NCBI GenBank assembly: GCA_903821145.1
Contig: CAIJKC010000079.1
Coordinates: forward strand, 1 to 47,725
DNA: 47,725 nucleotides
Direction of reading: 5' to 3'
From: an uncultured Actinomycetes bacterium
GTDB lineage: Bacteria; Actinomycetota; Actinomycetes; Nanopelagicales; Nanopelagicaceae
In this document: positions 8,057 through 15,749 of the stretch, piece after piece
How positions within the stretch are numbered: position 1 is the first letter of the stretch
Layout of the letters: each line of letters begins with the position of its first letter
The notes under the pieces: model-generated
Told to the model about the DNA's origin: nothing
The model's input: the letters and a program-made list of their open reading frames with translations, nothing else
Databases searched by the model: none
Program-made: the position numbers and the translations under genes

Positions 8057-10521
8057 TAGTCGCGCAGCGTTGCCCCGCATCGCTCTACGGCTAAGGCGCC
8101 TGCGGCAAGCCGGAATCCTGACACTTCATCTGCCGTGAGCGTGCGATCGGCCGCACGAAAGACCATCGAGAATGCGAGGGAGATCTGCCCTTCCCCTGCT
8201 TGGTCATAGCGGTCAAAGAGGGTGATGGACTCCAATAGATCGCCAGCCCCCTCACGCAGCGCCTGCTCCACCTGCGCCGATGCAACATTTGCTGGCACAA
8301 AGAGTGAGATATCTTGAATTGCAGCAGGCATAGTCAGAACCGGAGTTGCCTTTGTCTGAGTGGCAAACGGAAGTTCGGAGAGAATGACAGCAAATGCACA
8401 CGTACGCGATGGGAGTCCTAACTCTTCAAGAACTCGAGGGTGAAGTTCGCCAGCATGAGCGATGGGCTTCCCATTAATACGGATCTCGGCGCATCGACCT
8501 GGGTGCCACGGGGCAAGGTCTGATTGCAGGATCTCAACCTGATTACCTGTTTCGAGAACGATGCGTTCAGCAAGTGAAACGGCATCACTCCAATCAAAGG
8601 TTCGTCCACTTCCCCACCAACCCTTGCGATCGAGAGAGCCAGAAACGACAGCTCCGACAAAGAGCGGCTGAGCTGGAACGCTTCCATAGATCTCTTTAAT
8701 CACACTCTCTGATGGCCGCTCTGTCGTTGGAACCAAACCGATCCGAGCAAGTGCAGAGGTATCTCTGAAGACTGAACCAATTTCAAAGAGAGCAACATCT
8801 TTGGCGCCTCGCGAGAGGTTGCGCTGGAGCGCCTGAAGTAATCCTGGAAGCAAGTGAGTGCGAAGAAGTGGTGCCTCATCCGACATGGGATTTGCAATCT
8901 TAAATGACGCAGCACGCGGTCCGACGAAGCCAAGCGTCGCAACCATCTCTGGCGAGACGAATGGATAGGAGTAAATCTCTGAAAATCCGAGGTTGGCAAG
9001 AAGAGCAGAAACACCTCTTTTGCGGTACTGCATTGGTGAGAGCGTCGCTCCCTCTTTACCAGTCGGAAGGCGAGATGGGATCAGGTCATAGCCATGAACT
9101 CTCGCAACTTCTTCTGCTAGGTCTGAGAGAACTTCTAGGTCAGGACGCCAGGTTGGGACTTTGAAGAGCCACTTGCCTGCACTCGCCCGTTCAATCTCTC
9201 CTCCAATGGCGGTGAGGGCATGAGCCATCTGATCATCGGAATAGGAGAAACCAATCAGATTGCAGATCGCCTTGGGATCGAAGGTGATAAGCCGGTTATC
9301 GTGAACCGCTCCATCAACGCTCTCTCCCACAAAGCTAGCACCAGCCAGTTCGACAAGCAGCGCAGTTGCCCGAGCCGAAGCAACGGTTGCGATAGCAGGA
9401 TCAACATTTCGCTCGAGACGACGTGACGCCTCTGAAGAGAGTCGCTGGGAGCGCGAATTCTTCGCAATGGAGATTGGATCAAAATGTGCCGCTTCTAACG
9501 CAATTCGCTTGGTTGAATCAGTGACTTCTGAATCCAATCCACCCATAGTTCCTGCCAAAGCAAGTGGCTTCTTATCATCGGCGATCAAGAGTGACTCTGC
9601 AGTAAGGGTGCGTTTTTGTCCATCCAATGTGACAAATTCCTTGAGGTTGCCAGCGCGTTGGACGTGTAATGTCCCATCAACTTGGTCCGCGTCAAAGGCG
9701 TGTAATGGTTGGCCGAGTTCGAGCATCACATAATTCGTAATATCCACAGCAAGTGAGATTGAGCGCATTCCACACTTCTCAATGCGACGACTCATCCATA
9801 ACGGAGTTGGGGCCTTCACATCTACATTCTCAAGTGTGCGAATAATGATGTAATCGGCGCCCGTTGGATCTGAAATCTTCACATTCACGACTTTGCCGTG
9901 AGAGGCATCGATCTTTGCCAGATAATCAATCGTCGCGGGATCCTTGTAAGCCACACCAAGTGAGAGTGCTAACTCACGAGCGAGACCTCGAGCAGATAGC
10001 GCGTAGCCACGGTCTGGATTTACCGCGACATCGATAACCATTTCATGTATCTCAAGAAGTGCGATGGCGTCTTCGCCAATGGCGGCCGAATTGGGAGCTA
10101 GCACGATAATTCCTTGATGGTCATCACTGATGCCCAGTTCACGGGCAGAACAGATCATGCCGTTGCTCGTCTTGCCGTACGTCTCACGAGCAGAGATTGC
10201 AAACTCTCCTGGAAGTACCGCCCCTGGAAGCGCGGCGACTACGAGATCGCCCTCTGCAAAGTTGCGGGCACCGCAGATGACAAAACGCGTTGCCCCTTCC
10301 CCGCAGTCCAACCCCACGTAGCGAATTGGCTTCTTAAGGTCGGCAAGTTCTTCAATACTTATCACTTTGGCAACAACGAGTGGACCGGTAAGTCCCGCAC
10401 CTTGGATCTGAATATCCTCAACTTCGAAACCGACTTTCACAAAGGCGGACTCAACTAGCTCTGGGGTGCAATCTTTCGGTAGTTCAGCAAATTCACGAAG
10501 CCAGGACAATGGGATCTTCAT
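8056..10521 (-). CDS. pheT: Phenylalanyl-tRNA synthetase beta subunit
   Basis: Large subunit of the alpha2-beta2 enzyme that charges tRNA-Phe. The 821-residue protein has the normal domain run: N-terminal family start MKIPLSWLREF, an OB-fold tRNA-binding segment (about 40-150), the B3/B4 editing region in the middle, the B5 region, the catalytic-like core around 480-690, and a C-terminal ferredoxin-fold anticodon-binding domain ending the chain. It overlaps pheS by 4 bases (ATGA), giving equal-stoichiometry coupling. No frameshift or missing segment is apparent. Confidence 0.97.
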   Translation of the reverse strand: MKIPLSWLREFAELPKDCTPELVESAFVKVGFEVEDIQIQGAGLTGPLVVAKVISIEELADLKKPIRYVGLDCGEGATRFVICGARNFAEGDLVVAALPGAVLPGEFAISARETYGKTSNGMICSARELGISDDHQGIIVLAPNSAAIGEDAIALLEIHEMVIDVAVNPDRGYALSARGLARELALSLGVAYKDPATIDYLAKIDASHGKVVNVKISDPTGADYIIIRTLENVDVKAPTPLWMSRRIEKCGMRSISLAVDITNYVMLELGQPLHAFDADQVDGTLHVQRAGNLKEFVTLDGQKRTLTAESLLIADDKKPLALAGTMGGLDSEVTDSTKRIALEAAHFDPISIAKNSRSQRLSSEASRRLERNVDPAIATVASARATALLVELAGASFVGESVDGAVHDNRLITFDPKAICNLIGFSYSDDQMAHALTAIGGEIERASAGKWLFKVPTWRPDLEVLSDLAEEVARVHGYDLIPSRLPTGKEGATLSPMQYRKRGVSALLANLGFSEIYSYPFVSPEMVATLGFVGPRAASFKIANPMSDEAPLLRTHLLPGLLQALQRNLSRGAKDVALFEIGSVFRDTSALARIGLVPTTERPSESVIKEIYGSVPAQPLFVGAVVSGSLDRKGWWGSGRTFDWSDAVSLAERIVLETGNQVEILQSDLAPWHPGRCAEIRINGKPIAHAGELHPRVLEELGLPSRTCAFAVILSELPFATQTKATPVLTMPAAIQDISLFVPANVASAQVEQALREGAGDLLESITLFDRYDQAGEGQISLAFSMVFRAADRTLTADEVSGFRLAAGALAVERCGATLRD

Positions 10522-11534
10522 CGAAGCCCACTTCCAAAATTCTGAGTGAAACGAATATCTCCTTCGACAATATCGTGCATATCGGTGATGCCGTGGCGCA
10601 CCATAAGAGTTCGCTCAAGACCCATACCAAAGGCAAAGCCAGAAAATTCATCAGGATCAATACCTGCTGCCCGAAGGACCTTGGGATTAACCATGCCGCA
10701 GCCTCCCCACTCCACCCAGCGCCCATTGAAGAAAAAATCAACCTCTGCGCTTGGTTCAGTGAATGGGAAGAAAGATGGGCGAAGACGAGTCTTCACATCA
10801 GGTCCAAAGATGGAACGTGCAAAGTAATCCAAGGTGCCTTTGAGGTCTGCCATCGTGATTCCACGATCAATCACTAATCCTTCAACCTGACTAAAGACTG
10901 GGGTATGTGTCGCATCAAGTTCATCTGCACGATAGGTACGTCCTGGACAGATCACATAGATCGGTGGCTTCTCCTCGAGCATGGTGCGCATCTGCACAGG
11001 AGATGTGTGAGTGCGAAGTACCAAATGGGACTCAAGTGGTTCGATGAAGAAAGTGTCTTGCATGGTCCGCGCTGGATGATCCGCAGGGATATTGAGCGCA
11101 TCAAAATTTAGCCACTCAGCCTCTAGCTCTGGTCCCTCTGCGACTCGGTAGCCAAGTCCCAAGAAAAGGTCACAAATCTCGTTTGTTAAAATCGTAAGTG
11201 GATGAAGCCCGCCTTGTGGAGTGCGTTTAGCAGTGATGGAAACATCCACTCGCTCTTCAATGAGCACCCGTGCATCGCGCTCGGCTTCTAAGACACTTTG
11301 TCTGGCTTCAAAGGCGCTTGCAACCAATCCACGTCCTTTACCAACTACCTTGCCAAACTCGGCTCGCGCAGCCACTTCCATCTGTCCCAGCGATTGGTTC
11401 GCCTTGGCGATGGGTGAACGATCGCCCACATGCTCAATGCGAACCTCTTTGAGCTCGTCAAGATTTGAGGCCCCAGCAATTGCTGTAAGAGCCGTCGCCA
11501 CCATGGCATCAATCTGCTCGGATGTAAGGCTCAT
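10518..11534 (-). CDS. pheS: Phenylalanyl-tRNA synthetase alpha subunit
   Basis: Catalytic subunit of phenylalanyl-tRNA synthetase, class II fold. In 338 residues it has an N-terminal coiled-coil for tRNA binding, the PLTILTNEICDLFLGLGY motif-1 helix, the motif-2 segment around TRTYRADELD-type residues (here GRTYRADELDATH), and the class II motif 3 in GFAFGMGLERTLM near the C-terminus. The gene lies 13 bases after the rRNA methyltransferase gene and overlaps pheT. No T-box or peptide leader is visible ahead of it, so expression probably follows the infC-rplT transcript or a local promoter (TAGAAT lies 10 bases before the ATG). Confidence 0.97.
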   Translation of the reverse strand: MSLTSEQIDAMVATALTAIAGASNLDELKEVRIEHVGDRSPIAKANQSLGQMEVAARAEFGKVVGKGRGLVASAFEARQSVLEAERDARVLIEERVDVSITAKRTPQGGLHPLTILTNEICDLFLGLGYRVAEGPELEAEWLNFDALNIPADHPARTMQDTFFIEPLESHLVLRTHTSPVQMRTMLEEKPPIYVICPGRTYRADELDATHTPVFSQVEGLVIDRGITMADLKGTLDYFARSIFGPDVKTRLRPSFFPFTEPSAEVDFFFNGRWVEWGGCGMVNPKVLRAAGIDPDEFSGFAFGMGLERTLMVRHGITDMHDIVEGDIRFTQNFGSGLR

Positions 11535-11547
11535 AAGGGTCGTTATT

Positions 11548-12363
11548 CTAGCGACTGCCAGCGATTCCTAAGTGGAATAACGCGATTGCGGCAGCACTTG
11601 CAACATTAAGGCTTTCAGCATGGCCCTTCATGGGGATGCGTACCTTCTCAATTGAATCTGGAAGTGATGGCAAGCCTCGTGCTTCATTTCCGAAGATGGC
11701 AATAGTGGGCTTTACAGGAGTGATCTCTTGTAGCTGACGAGATCCTGAACCATCAAAGGCTAGGACAGAGAAGGCGCCAGAATCTGCGAGATCCACGATG
11801 GCTGCCAATGGCAGGTCCTCAACAACCGGAATATTCCATAGCGAACCGGCAGTGGAGCGCACAACTTTAGGTGAGTAGAGATCCACGCTTCCTTCCGAAA
11901 AGAGGACAGCATCAAAGCCACATGCATCTGCTGTGCGAATTGCTGTGCCAGCATTCCCGGGATCTTGGATCTGCCAGAAAAAAGCGAGTCTGGCCGGAGA
12001 ACCATTCACAATATCTTCTAGCGTGAGTGGGCGATAGCGACAGAGTGCCAATATGCCTTGTGGAGACTCTGTGTCAGCCATAGCGGCCATGACCGCATCG
12101 GTGACAGGAATAATCTCGTGAACATCGATCATCTCGGATGAAAATTCATCCCGCAATTTACCTTCGCCAGAAGGAGTCAGATACAACTTCTCAATGCGCG
12201 GAGCACTTTTGATCTGGGGATCCAGAGCGCTTCGAAGAGACTGGAGACCATCTGCGATGAAGAGTGACTCTTCTCGACGCAGTTTTTTGCCCCGGGAACC
12301 CAAAAGAGCCTTCACTCGCTCAACATGTGGCGAGTGAAGGCTCGTAATTACTTGGTGGGTCAT
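11548..12363 (-). CDS. SpoU/TrmH-family rRNA 2'-O-methyltransferase
   Basis: Predicted SAM-dependent RNA ribose methyltransferase with the SPOUT trefoil-knot fold. The N-terminal part (about 1-100) is a SpoU substrate-binding domain. The C-terminal catalytic part has motif 1 (QDPGNAGTAIRTADACG), motif 2 (IFGNEARGLP) and motif 3 (IPMKGHAESLNVASAAAIALF), the last two forming the SAM-binding knot. In actinobacteria this position between rplT and pheS is held by a tsnR-like gene; the target nucleotide cannot be told from sequence. The ATG lies 23 bases after rplT with only a weak ribosome-binding site (AAGG directly before it). Confidence 0.92.
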   Translation of the reverse strand: MTHQVITSLHSPHVERVKALLGSRGKKLRREESLFIADGLQSLRSALDPQIKSAPRIEKLYLTPSGEGKLRDEFSSEMIDVHEIIPVTDAVMAAMADTESPQGILALCRYRPLTLEDIVNGSPARLAFFWQIQDPGNAGTAIRTADACGFDAVLFSEGSVDLYSPKVVRSTAGSLWNIPVVEDLPLAAIVDLADSGAFSVLAFDGSGSRQLQEITPVKPTIAIFGNEARGLPSLPDSIEKVRIPMKGHAESLNVASAAAIALFHLGIAGSR

Positions 12364-12386
12364 CCTTACTGCTTTGTAATTACTTA

Positions 12387-12749
12387 TTACGCAGTAACGA
12401 CATGCTTGCGAGCAACTTCAACGAGTGCTGCAAAAGCAGCTGGGTCATTGGTTGCAAGCTCTGCTAGAACGCGACGATCTACAGCAATACCAGCACCATT
12501 AAGACCCTGGATAAAGCGGTTGTAGGTGAGACCGTTTGCACGAGCACCAGCATTGATGCGCTGGATCCAAAGGCGACGGAAGTCACCCTTCTTATCCTTG
12601 CGATCGTTGAATGCATAGACGAGAGAGTGAGTTACCTGCTCCTTCGCCTTGCTGAAAAGACGTGAACGTTGCCCGCGATAGCCAGCAGCACGTTCGAGGG
12701 TGGTACGACGCTTCTTTGCAGCGTGGACACCGCGTTTTACTCTTGCCAT
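12387..12749 (-). CDS. rplT: 50S ribosomal protein L20
   Basis: Assembly-initiating protein of the large ribosomal subunit that binds 23S rRNA domain II. The 120 residues match the family: the basic extended N-terminus ([15 protein letters not shown]), the [22 protein letters not shown] block and the globular [20 protein letters not shown] block. It follows rpmI by 14 bases with a strong GAGGGGG ribosome-binding site. In other bacteria L20 represses this operon by binding its leader; whether that holds here is open, though the infC leader is structured. Confidence 0.98.
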   Translation of the reverse strand: MARVKRGVHAAKKRRTTLERAAGYRGQRSRLFSKAKEQVTHSLVYAFNDRKDKKGDFRRLWIQRINAGARANGLTYNRFIQGLNGAGIAVDRRVLAELATNDPAAFAALVEVARKHVVTA

Positions 12750-12763
12750 TGTCTATTCCCCCT

Positions 12764-12961
12764 CTACTTCAAACCGAGCATGCGCTTGGCAGTGATTGTG
12801 ACTGTCTTCTTCGCTGTTGCATCATTGCTCAGGCGTCGTGTGACACGTGAGGATTTGTGCTCCAAAAGGTGGCGCTTACCTGCACGCTCGTGCATGACCT
12901 TGCCGGTACCAGTTAGGCGGAAGGTCTTCTTCGCCCCACTGTGAGTCTTCATCTTTGGCAT
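12764..12961 (-). CDS. rpmI: 50S ribosomal protein L35
   Basis: Small basic large-subunit protein of 65 residues, the usual length. Family features: the start [14 protein letters not shown], the K/R-rich middle with [14 protein letters not shown], and the basic C-terminus. It lies between infC (42 bases upstream) and rplT in the universal infC-rpmI-rplT order and has a clear ribosome-binding site GAGGAAG ahead of its ATG. Confidence 0.98.
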   Translation of the reverse strand: MPKMKTHSGAKKTFRLTGTGKVMHERAGKRHLLEHKSSRVTRRLSNDATAKKTVTITAKRMLGLK

Positions 12962-13003
12962 TGCTTCCTCGTTTCCTTGTACTGTTCTTAACGCTCTAAA
13001 AAT

Positions 13004-13615
13004 CTATTCGGTGGGTGTCGCTTCCAGTACTGCTTCTGTAGCAGGAACAGCTTCTGGTGCAACCGGTGCCGCCTTTGCAGGAGCAACCTTCTTTATCGAA
13101 CCCTTCTTCACTAGTGGTCCTAGTACCATCGTCATCGAACGACCCTCTTTTTTAGGGGCGAACTCAACCAATGCCACCGAAACCAGCTCTTCAGCTAACT
13201 TCATCAACAAGCGATAACCCATCTCTGGTCTCGTCTGTTCACGACCGCGGAACTGAACAGTTACCTTCACCTTGTCACCGGCACGAAGAAACTTTTCGAT
13301 GTGATTTCGCTTCGTCTCGTAATCGTGCGGTTCAATCTTTAAACCAAGTCTCATCTCCTTCACCACGATGTGGGTCTGGTTCTGACGAGCTTCACGTGCC
13401 TTCTGTGCAATTTCGTACTTATATTTTCCGAAATCCATCACTTTGCACACAGGTGGTTGGGCATCTGGTGAGATTTCAACGAGATCGAGTCCGACCTCAT
13501 CTGCCATCGCAAGCGCAGTGTCGATATCGACAATGCCAACTTGATCACCTTCATGTCCGATTAGACGCACTTGTGGAACGCGAATTCGATCATTGATTCG
13601 TAGATCGGCGCTGAT
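13004..13615 (-). CDS. infC: Translation initiation factor IF-3 (AUC start codon)
   Basis: Binds the 30S subunit, prevents premature 50S joining and checks the start codon. Homology runs 15 codons upstream of the first conventional start (GTG at 13570), through the conserved RINDRIRVPQVRLIG segment, and an in-frame TAA closes the frame six codons further up. The only sensible start is ATC at 13613-13615, preceded seven bases earlier by AAAGGAA. Non-AUG (AUU/AUC) starts are a known trait of infC and let IF-3 limit its own synthesis. The resulting 203 residues include N- and C-terminal IF3 domains and a C-terminal Ala/Pro/Glu-rich tail. Downstream is rpmI. Confidence 0.95.
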   Translation of the reverse strand: MSADLRINDRIRVPQVRLIGHEGDQVGIVDIDTALAMADEVGLDLVEISPDAQPPVCKVMDFGKYKYEIAQKAREARQNQTHIVVKEMRLGLKIEPHDYETKRNHIEKFLRAGDKVKVTVQFRGREQTRPEMGYRLLMKLAEELVSVALVEFAPKKEGRSMTMVLGPLVKKGSIKKVAPAKAAPVAPEAVPATEAVLEATPTE

Positions 13616-13803
13616 AAGTAGTTCCTTTCCTTACGGCAATTCCCGTGAGGGAACCTGATAGTGGTTAGCAAACAGGGCAGGCCGCACAAGGAGAACGCCT
13701 CAAGGAGGCGATCAGAAGATTCCCTAGGGAATATTCAATCTTGACCAACTAACCGAAGTCAGTGAGGTGGGAGCGGCTAGCTCCACTTGATGGCTTAAGG
13801 GTA
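13616..13803 (-). promoter_or_regulatory. infC leader with hairpins and an anti-Shine-Dalgarno-like segment
   Basis: The gap between fabI and infC (about 230 bases) is unusually long here. On the minus strand it holds a -10-like TACCCT (13798-13803) with no clear -35, then a GTGGAGC/GCTCCCAC stem, the palindrome ATTCCCTAGGGAAT (13719-13732), a hairpin with a 6-bp stem CGCCTC/GAGGCG (13696-13710), and a TTCCC/GGGAA hairpin (13640-13653) before the ribosome-binding site. The second hairpin's 5' arm lies in GATCGCCTCCTT, close to the 3' end of 16S rRNA. A regulatory leader for infC-rpmI-rplT is likely; the mechanism is inference. Confidence 0.55.
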
Positions 13804-13845
13804 TCTGAGGGGTGGGAAAAGCGGAAATCCGAGCCTATGAGGGTC

Positions 13846-14619
13846 TTAGCCGCCTATGGCGTGGACGCCGCCATCGACGTGGACCATCTCCCCTGTTGTC
13901 TTGGGGAACCAATCCGAGAGGAGGGCAACTGCACCTTTTGCCGCCGGTACTGGATCTGCGGTATCCCAACTCAGAGGTGCTCGTAAATTCCAGACCTGCT
14001 CAAAATCTTCAAAACCAGGGATCGATTTTGCGGCCATCGTCTTGATGGGGCCGGCAGCGATGAGATTTACCCGAACATTCTCTTTACCAAGGTCGCGTGC
14101 CAGATACCGTGAGCACGACTCCAGCGCTGCCTTAGCAACACCCATCCAGTCATACTTTGGCCAGGCAACACGGGCATCAAAGGTGAGTCCAACAACGCTT
14201 GCCCCTTTCTCTTGATCAAAGAGTGGGCGCACTGCCATCGTGAGTGACTTAAGCGAGTAAGCAGAGACATGAACAGCAGTAGCAACATCATTCCATTCAG
14301 TATTGAGGAAGTTACCACCAAGGGCGGCCTCAGGTGCAAAGCCAATCGAATGGACGAGACCGTCAATATGTGGAACGTGCTCACGAAGTCGGTCAGCTAA
14401 CTGGGCTAGATCCTCTTCGCTTGTGACATCAAGGGCGATAACTGGTGCGGGGGTCGGAAGACGGTTCGAGATGCGCTGGGTGATGCTCATGGCCCTGCCA
14501 AAGGAGCTGAGGATGACGGTTGCTCCCTCTTCTTGAGCGAGCCGTGCAATATGAAAAGCGATTGATGACTCCGTGAGAACACCTGTAACAAGAATATTCT
14601 TACCTGTAAGAAGTGACAT
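13846..14619 (-). CDS. fabI: Enoyl-[acyl-carrier-protein] reductase (NADH), InhA/FabI type
   Basis: Last step of each fatty-acid elongation cycle: reduces trans-2-enoyl-ACP with NADH. A short-chain dehydrogenase fold of 257 residues, with a divergent nucleotide loop (VTGVLTESSIAFHIA) typical of enoyl reductases, the SIGFAP segment near 91-96, and the catalytic pair Tyr156 and Lys163 in YDWMGVAK. Numbering and sequence are very close to mycobacterial InhA (Tyr158/Lys165). It overlaps fabG by one base (TAATG), the classic fabG-inhA pair. No strong terminator follows; a GC-rich stem near 13770-13790 could serve. Confidence 0.96.
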   Translation of the reverse strand: MSLLTGKNILVTGVLTESSIAFHIARLAQEEGATVILSSFGRAMSITQRISNRLPTPAPVIALDVTSEEDLAQLADRLREHVPHIDGLVHSIGFAPEAALGGNFLNTEWNDVATAVHVSAYSLKSLTMAVRPLFDQEKGASVVGLTFDARVAWPKYDWMGVAKAALESCSRYLARDLGKENVRVNLIAAGPIKTMAAKSIPGFEDFEQVWNLRAPLSWDTADPVPAAKGAVALLSDWFPKTTGEMVHVDGGVHAIGG

Positions 14620-15347
14620 TAGTTACCCATTCCTAATCCACCGTCAATTGGTATGACAGCACCTGTTATATAACCAGCACCCTGGGATGCAATAAATTGA
14701 ACTGCCGTAGCAACTTCTTCAGTCGTGGCAAAGCGTGCTAACGGAATCTGAGCCAAATATTTCTCCTTCAGGCTCTCTGACAGAACCGCAGTCATGTCGG
14801 AATCAACAAATCCGGGTGCAACAACGTTGAAGGTGATACCCCTGCTGCCGTACTCGCGTGCAAACGAGCGGGCCATACCAACGAGGGCTGATTTGGTTGC
14901 AGCGTAGTTCACTTGACCGGCAGATCCGAGTAACCCAACAACTGAGCCAATAAGGACAACTCGTCCAGCACGCTTCTTCATCATCCCAGGTAGGGCGCGC
15001 TGTATGACACGGAATGAGCCTGTGAGATTTGTATCAACGACATCTTGGAAGTCAGTTTCACTCATTCGAACTGCCAGCCCATCTTTGGTGATGCCGGCAT
15101 TCGCTATCAGAACATCAACTGTTCCAAACTTTTCTTCAATGCTTCTGAAGGCGCTCTCAACACTCTCGCGATCCGTGACATCCATGATGACGCCCTCTAG
15201 ACCCTCCGGTGCCATTCCCGAGCGATGTGTGACTACGACTCGATCACCTGAGACTTGGAAAGCCCGTGCGATTGCCAGACCAATACCTCGGTTGCCACCT
15301 GTCACAAGGACGAGGCGTTCTGTGCGGGGATCGTTATCAGCGCTCAT
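14619..15347 (-). CDS. fabG: 3-oxoacyl-[acyl-carrier-protein] reductase
   Basis: NADPH-dependent reduction of 3-oxoacyl-ACP in fatty-acid elongation. The 242-residue short-chain dehydrogenase has TGGNRGIG (16-23), NAG at 83-85, and the catalytic Ser135, Tyr148 and Lys152 in the SVVGLLGSAGQVNYAATK stretch, plus the C-terminal GGLGMGN ending common to FabG. It starts with ATG about 87 bases from the divergent DUF3099 gene; a -10-like TACGTT lies eight bases before the ATG, so the transcript may have almost no leader. It heads the fabG-fabI pair. Confidence 0.95.
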   Translation of the reverse strand: MSADNDPRTERLVLVTGGNRGIGLAIARAFQVSGDRVVVTHRSGMAPEGLEGVIMDVTDRESVESAFRSIEEKFGTVDVLIANAGITKDGLAVRMSETDFQDVVDTNLTGSFRVIQRALPGMMKKRAGRVVLIGSVVGLLGSAGQVNYAATKSALVGMARSFAREYGSRGITFNVVAPGFVDSDMTAVLSESLKEKYLAQIPLARFATTEEVATAVQFIASQGAGYITGAVIPIDGGLGMGN

Positions 15348-15422
15348 AGGTTCTTAACGTACTCGTTACTGATGCGTACTCCCAGAATTGACGCTCGAGA
15401 GGCGTGAAATACTCGCGTGCCA

Positions 15423-15428
15423 TACCAT
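15423..15428 (+). promoter_or_regulatory. -10 hexamer of a putative leaderless promoter (DUF3099 gene)
   Basis: TACCAT lies six bases before the ATG at 15435, the same spacing seen for argC, ctaA, coaE and the MFS gene. No good -35 is present at 16-18 bases. The start codon would be the first or second transcribed base. Confidence 0.4.
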
Positions 15429-15434
15429 TGGGCT

Positions 15435-15749
15435 ATGTTATTCAAGCGAGGCAAGAAGAGTGTTCCAGTTCTTCAATCGATCACCTCTGCTCAGCTTCCG
15501 CTCACGCAGGATCAATCTGGTAGAGCGCGCCGGTATTTCATCAGCATGATGATTCGCACCGCCTGCTTTATTTTGACCGTGATATTGCCAAGTCCATATC
15601 GCTGGATAGCCCTCTTTGGGGCGGTCGTGCTCCCATATGTTGCCGTTGTTGTTGCCAATGCCGGCCGTGAATCAATCGTTGGTCAATCCACCATCTTTAA
15701 TTCACGAGCGATTGACGCTGGTAAAGATCAAAGTAAAGACCCTGCTTAG
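15435..15749 (+). CDS. DUF3099 family small membrane protein
   Basis: A 104-residue protein of unknown function that matches the actinobacterial DUF3099 pattern: a basic N-terminus, the SITSAQ...LTQDQ segment, the RARRYFISMMIRTACF motif leading into a first membrane helix (about 40-57) and a second helix (about 62-79) after PSPYRW. A short hydrophilic tail follows. The ATG at 15435 is preferred over one at 15417 because the -10 hexamer lies between them. Its last 53 bases overlap the 3' end of the convergent ABC exporter gene, an antisense overlap of two coding ends. The function is not known. Confidence 0.8.
   Translation: MLFKRGKKSVPVLQSITSAQLPLTQDQSGRARRYFISMMIRTACFILTVILPSPYRWIALFGAVVLPYVAVVVANAGRESIVGQSTIFNSRAIDAGKDQSKDPA

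Noticed and set aside
11535-11547. T-box or attenuator leader for pheS
   Set aside because: Only 13 bases separate it from the preceding gene; there is no room for a leader structure.
13846-15347. FabG and FabI as antibiotic-type or secondary-metabolite reductases
   Set aside because: Catalytic residues, lengths and the fabG-fabI overlap fit the housekeeping fatty-acid pair.
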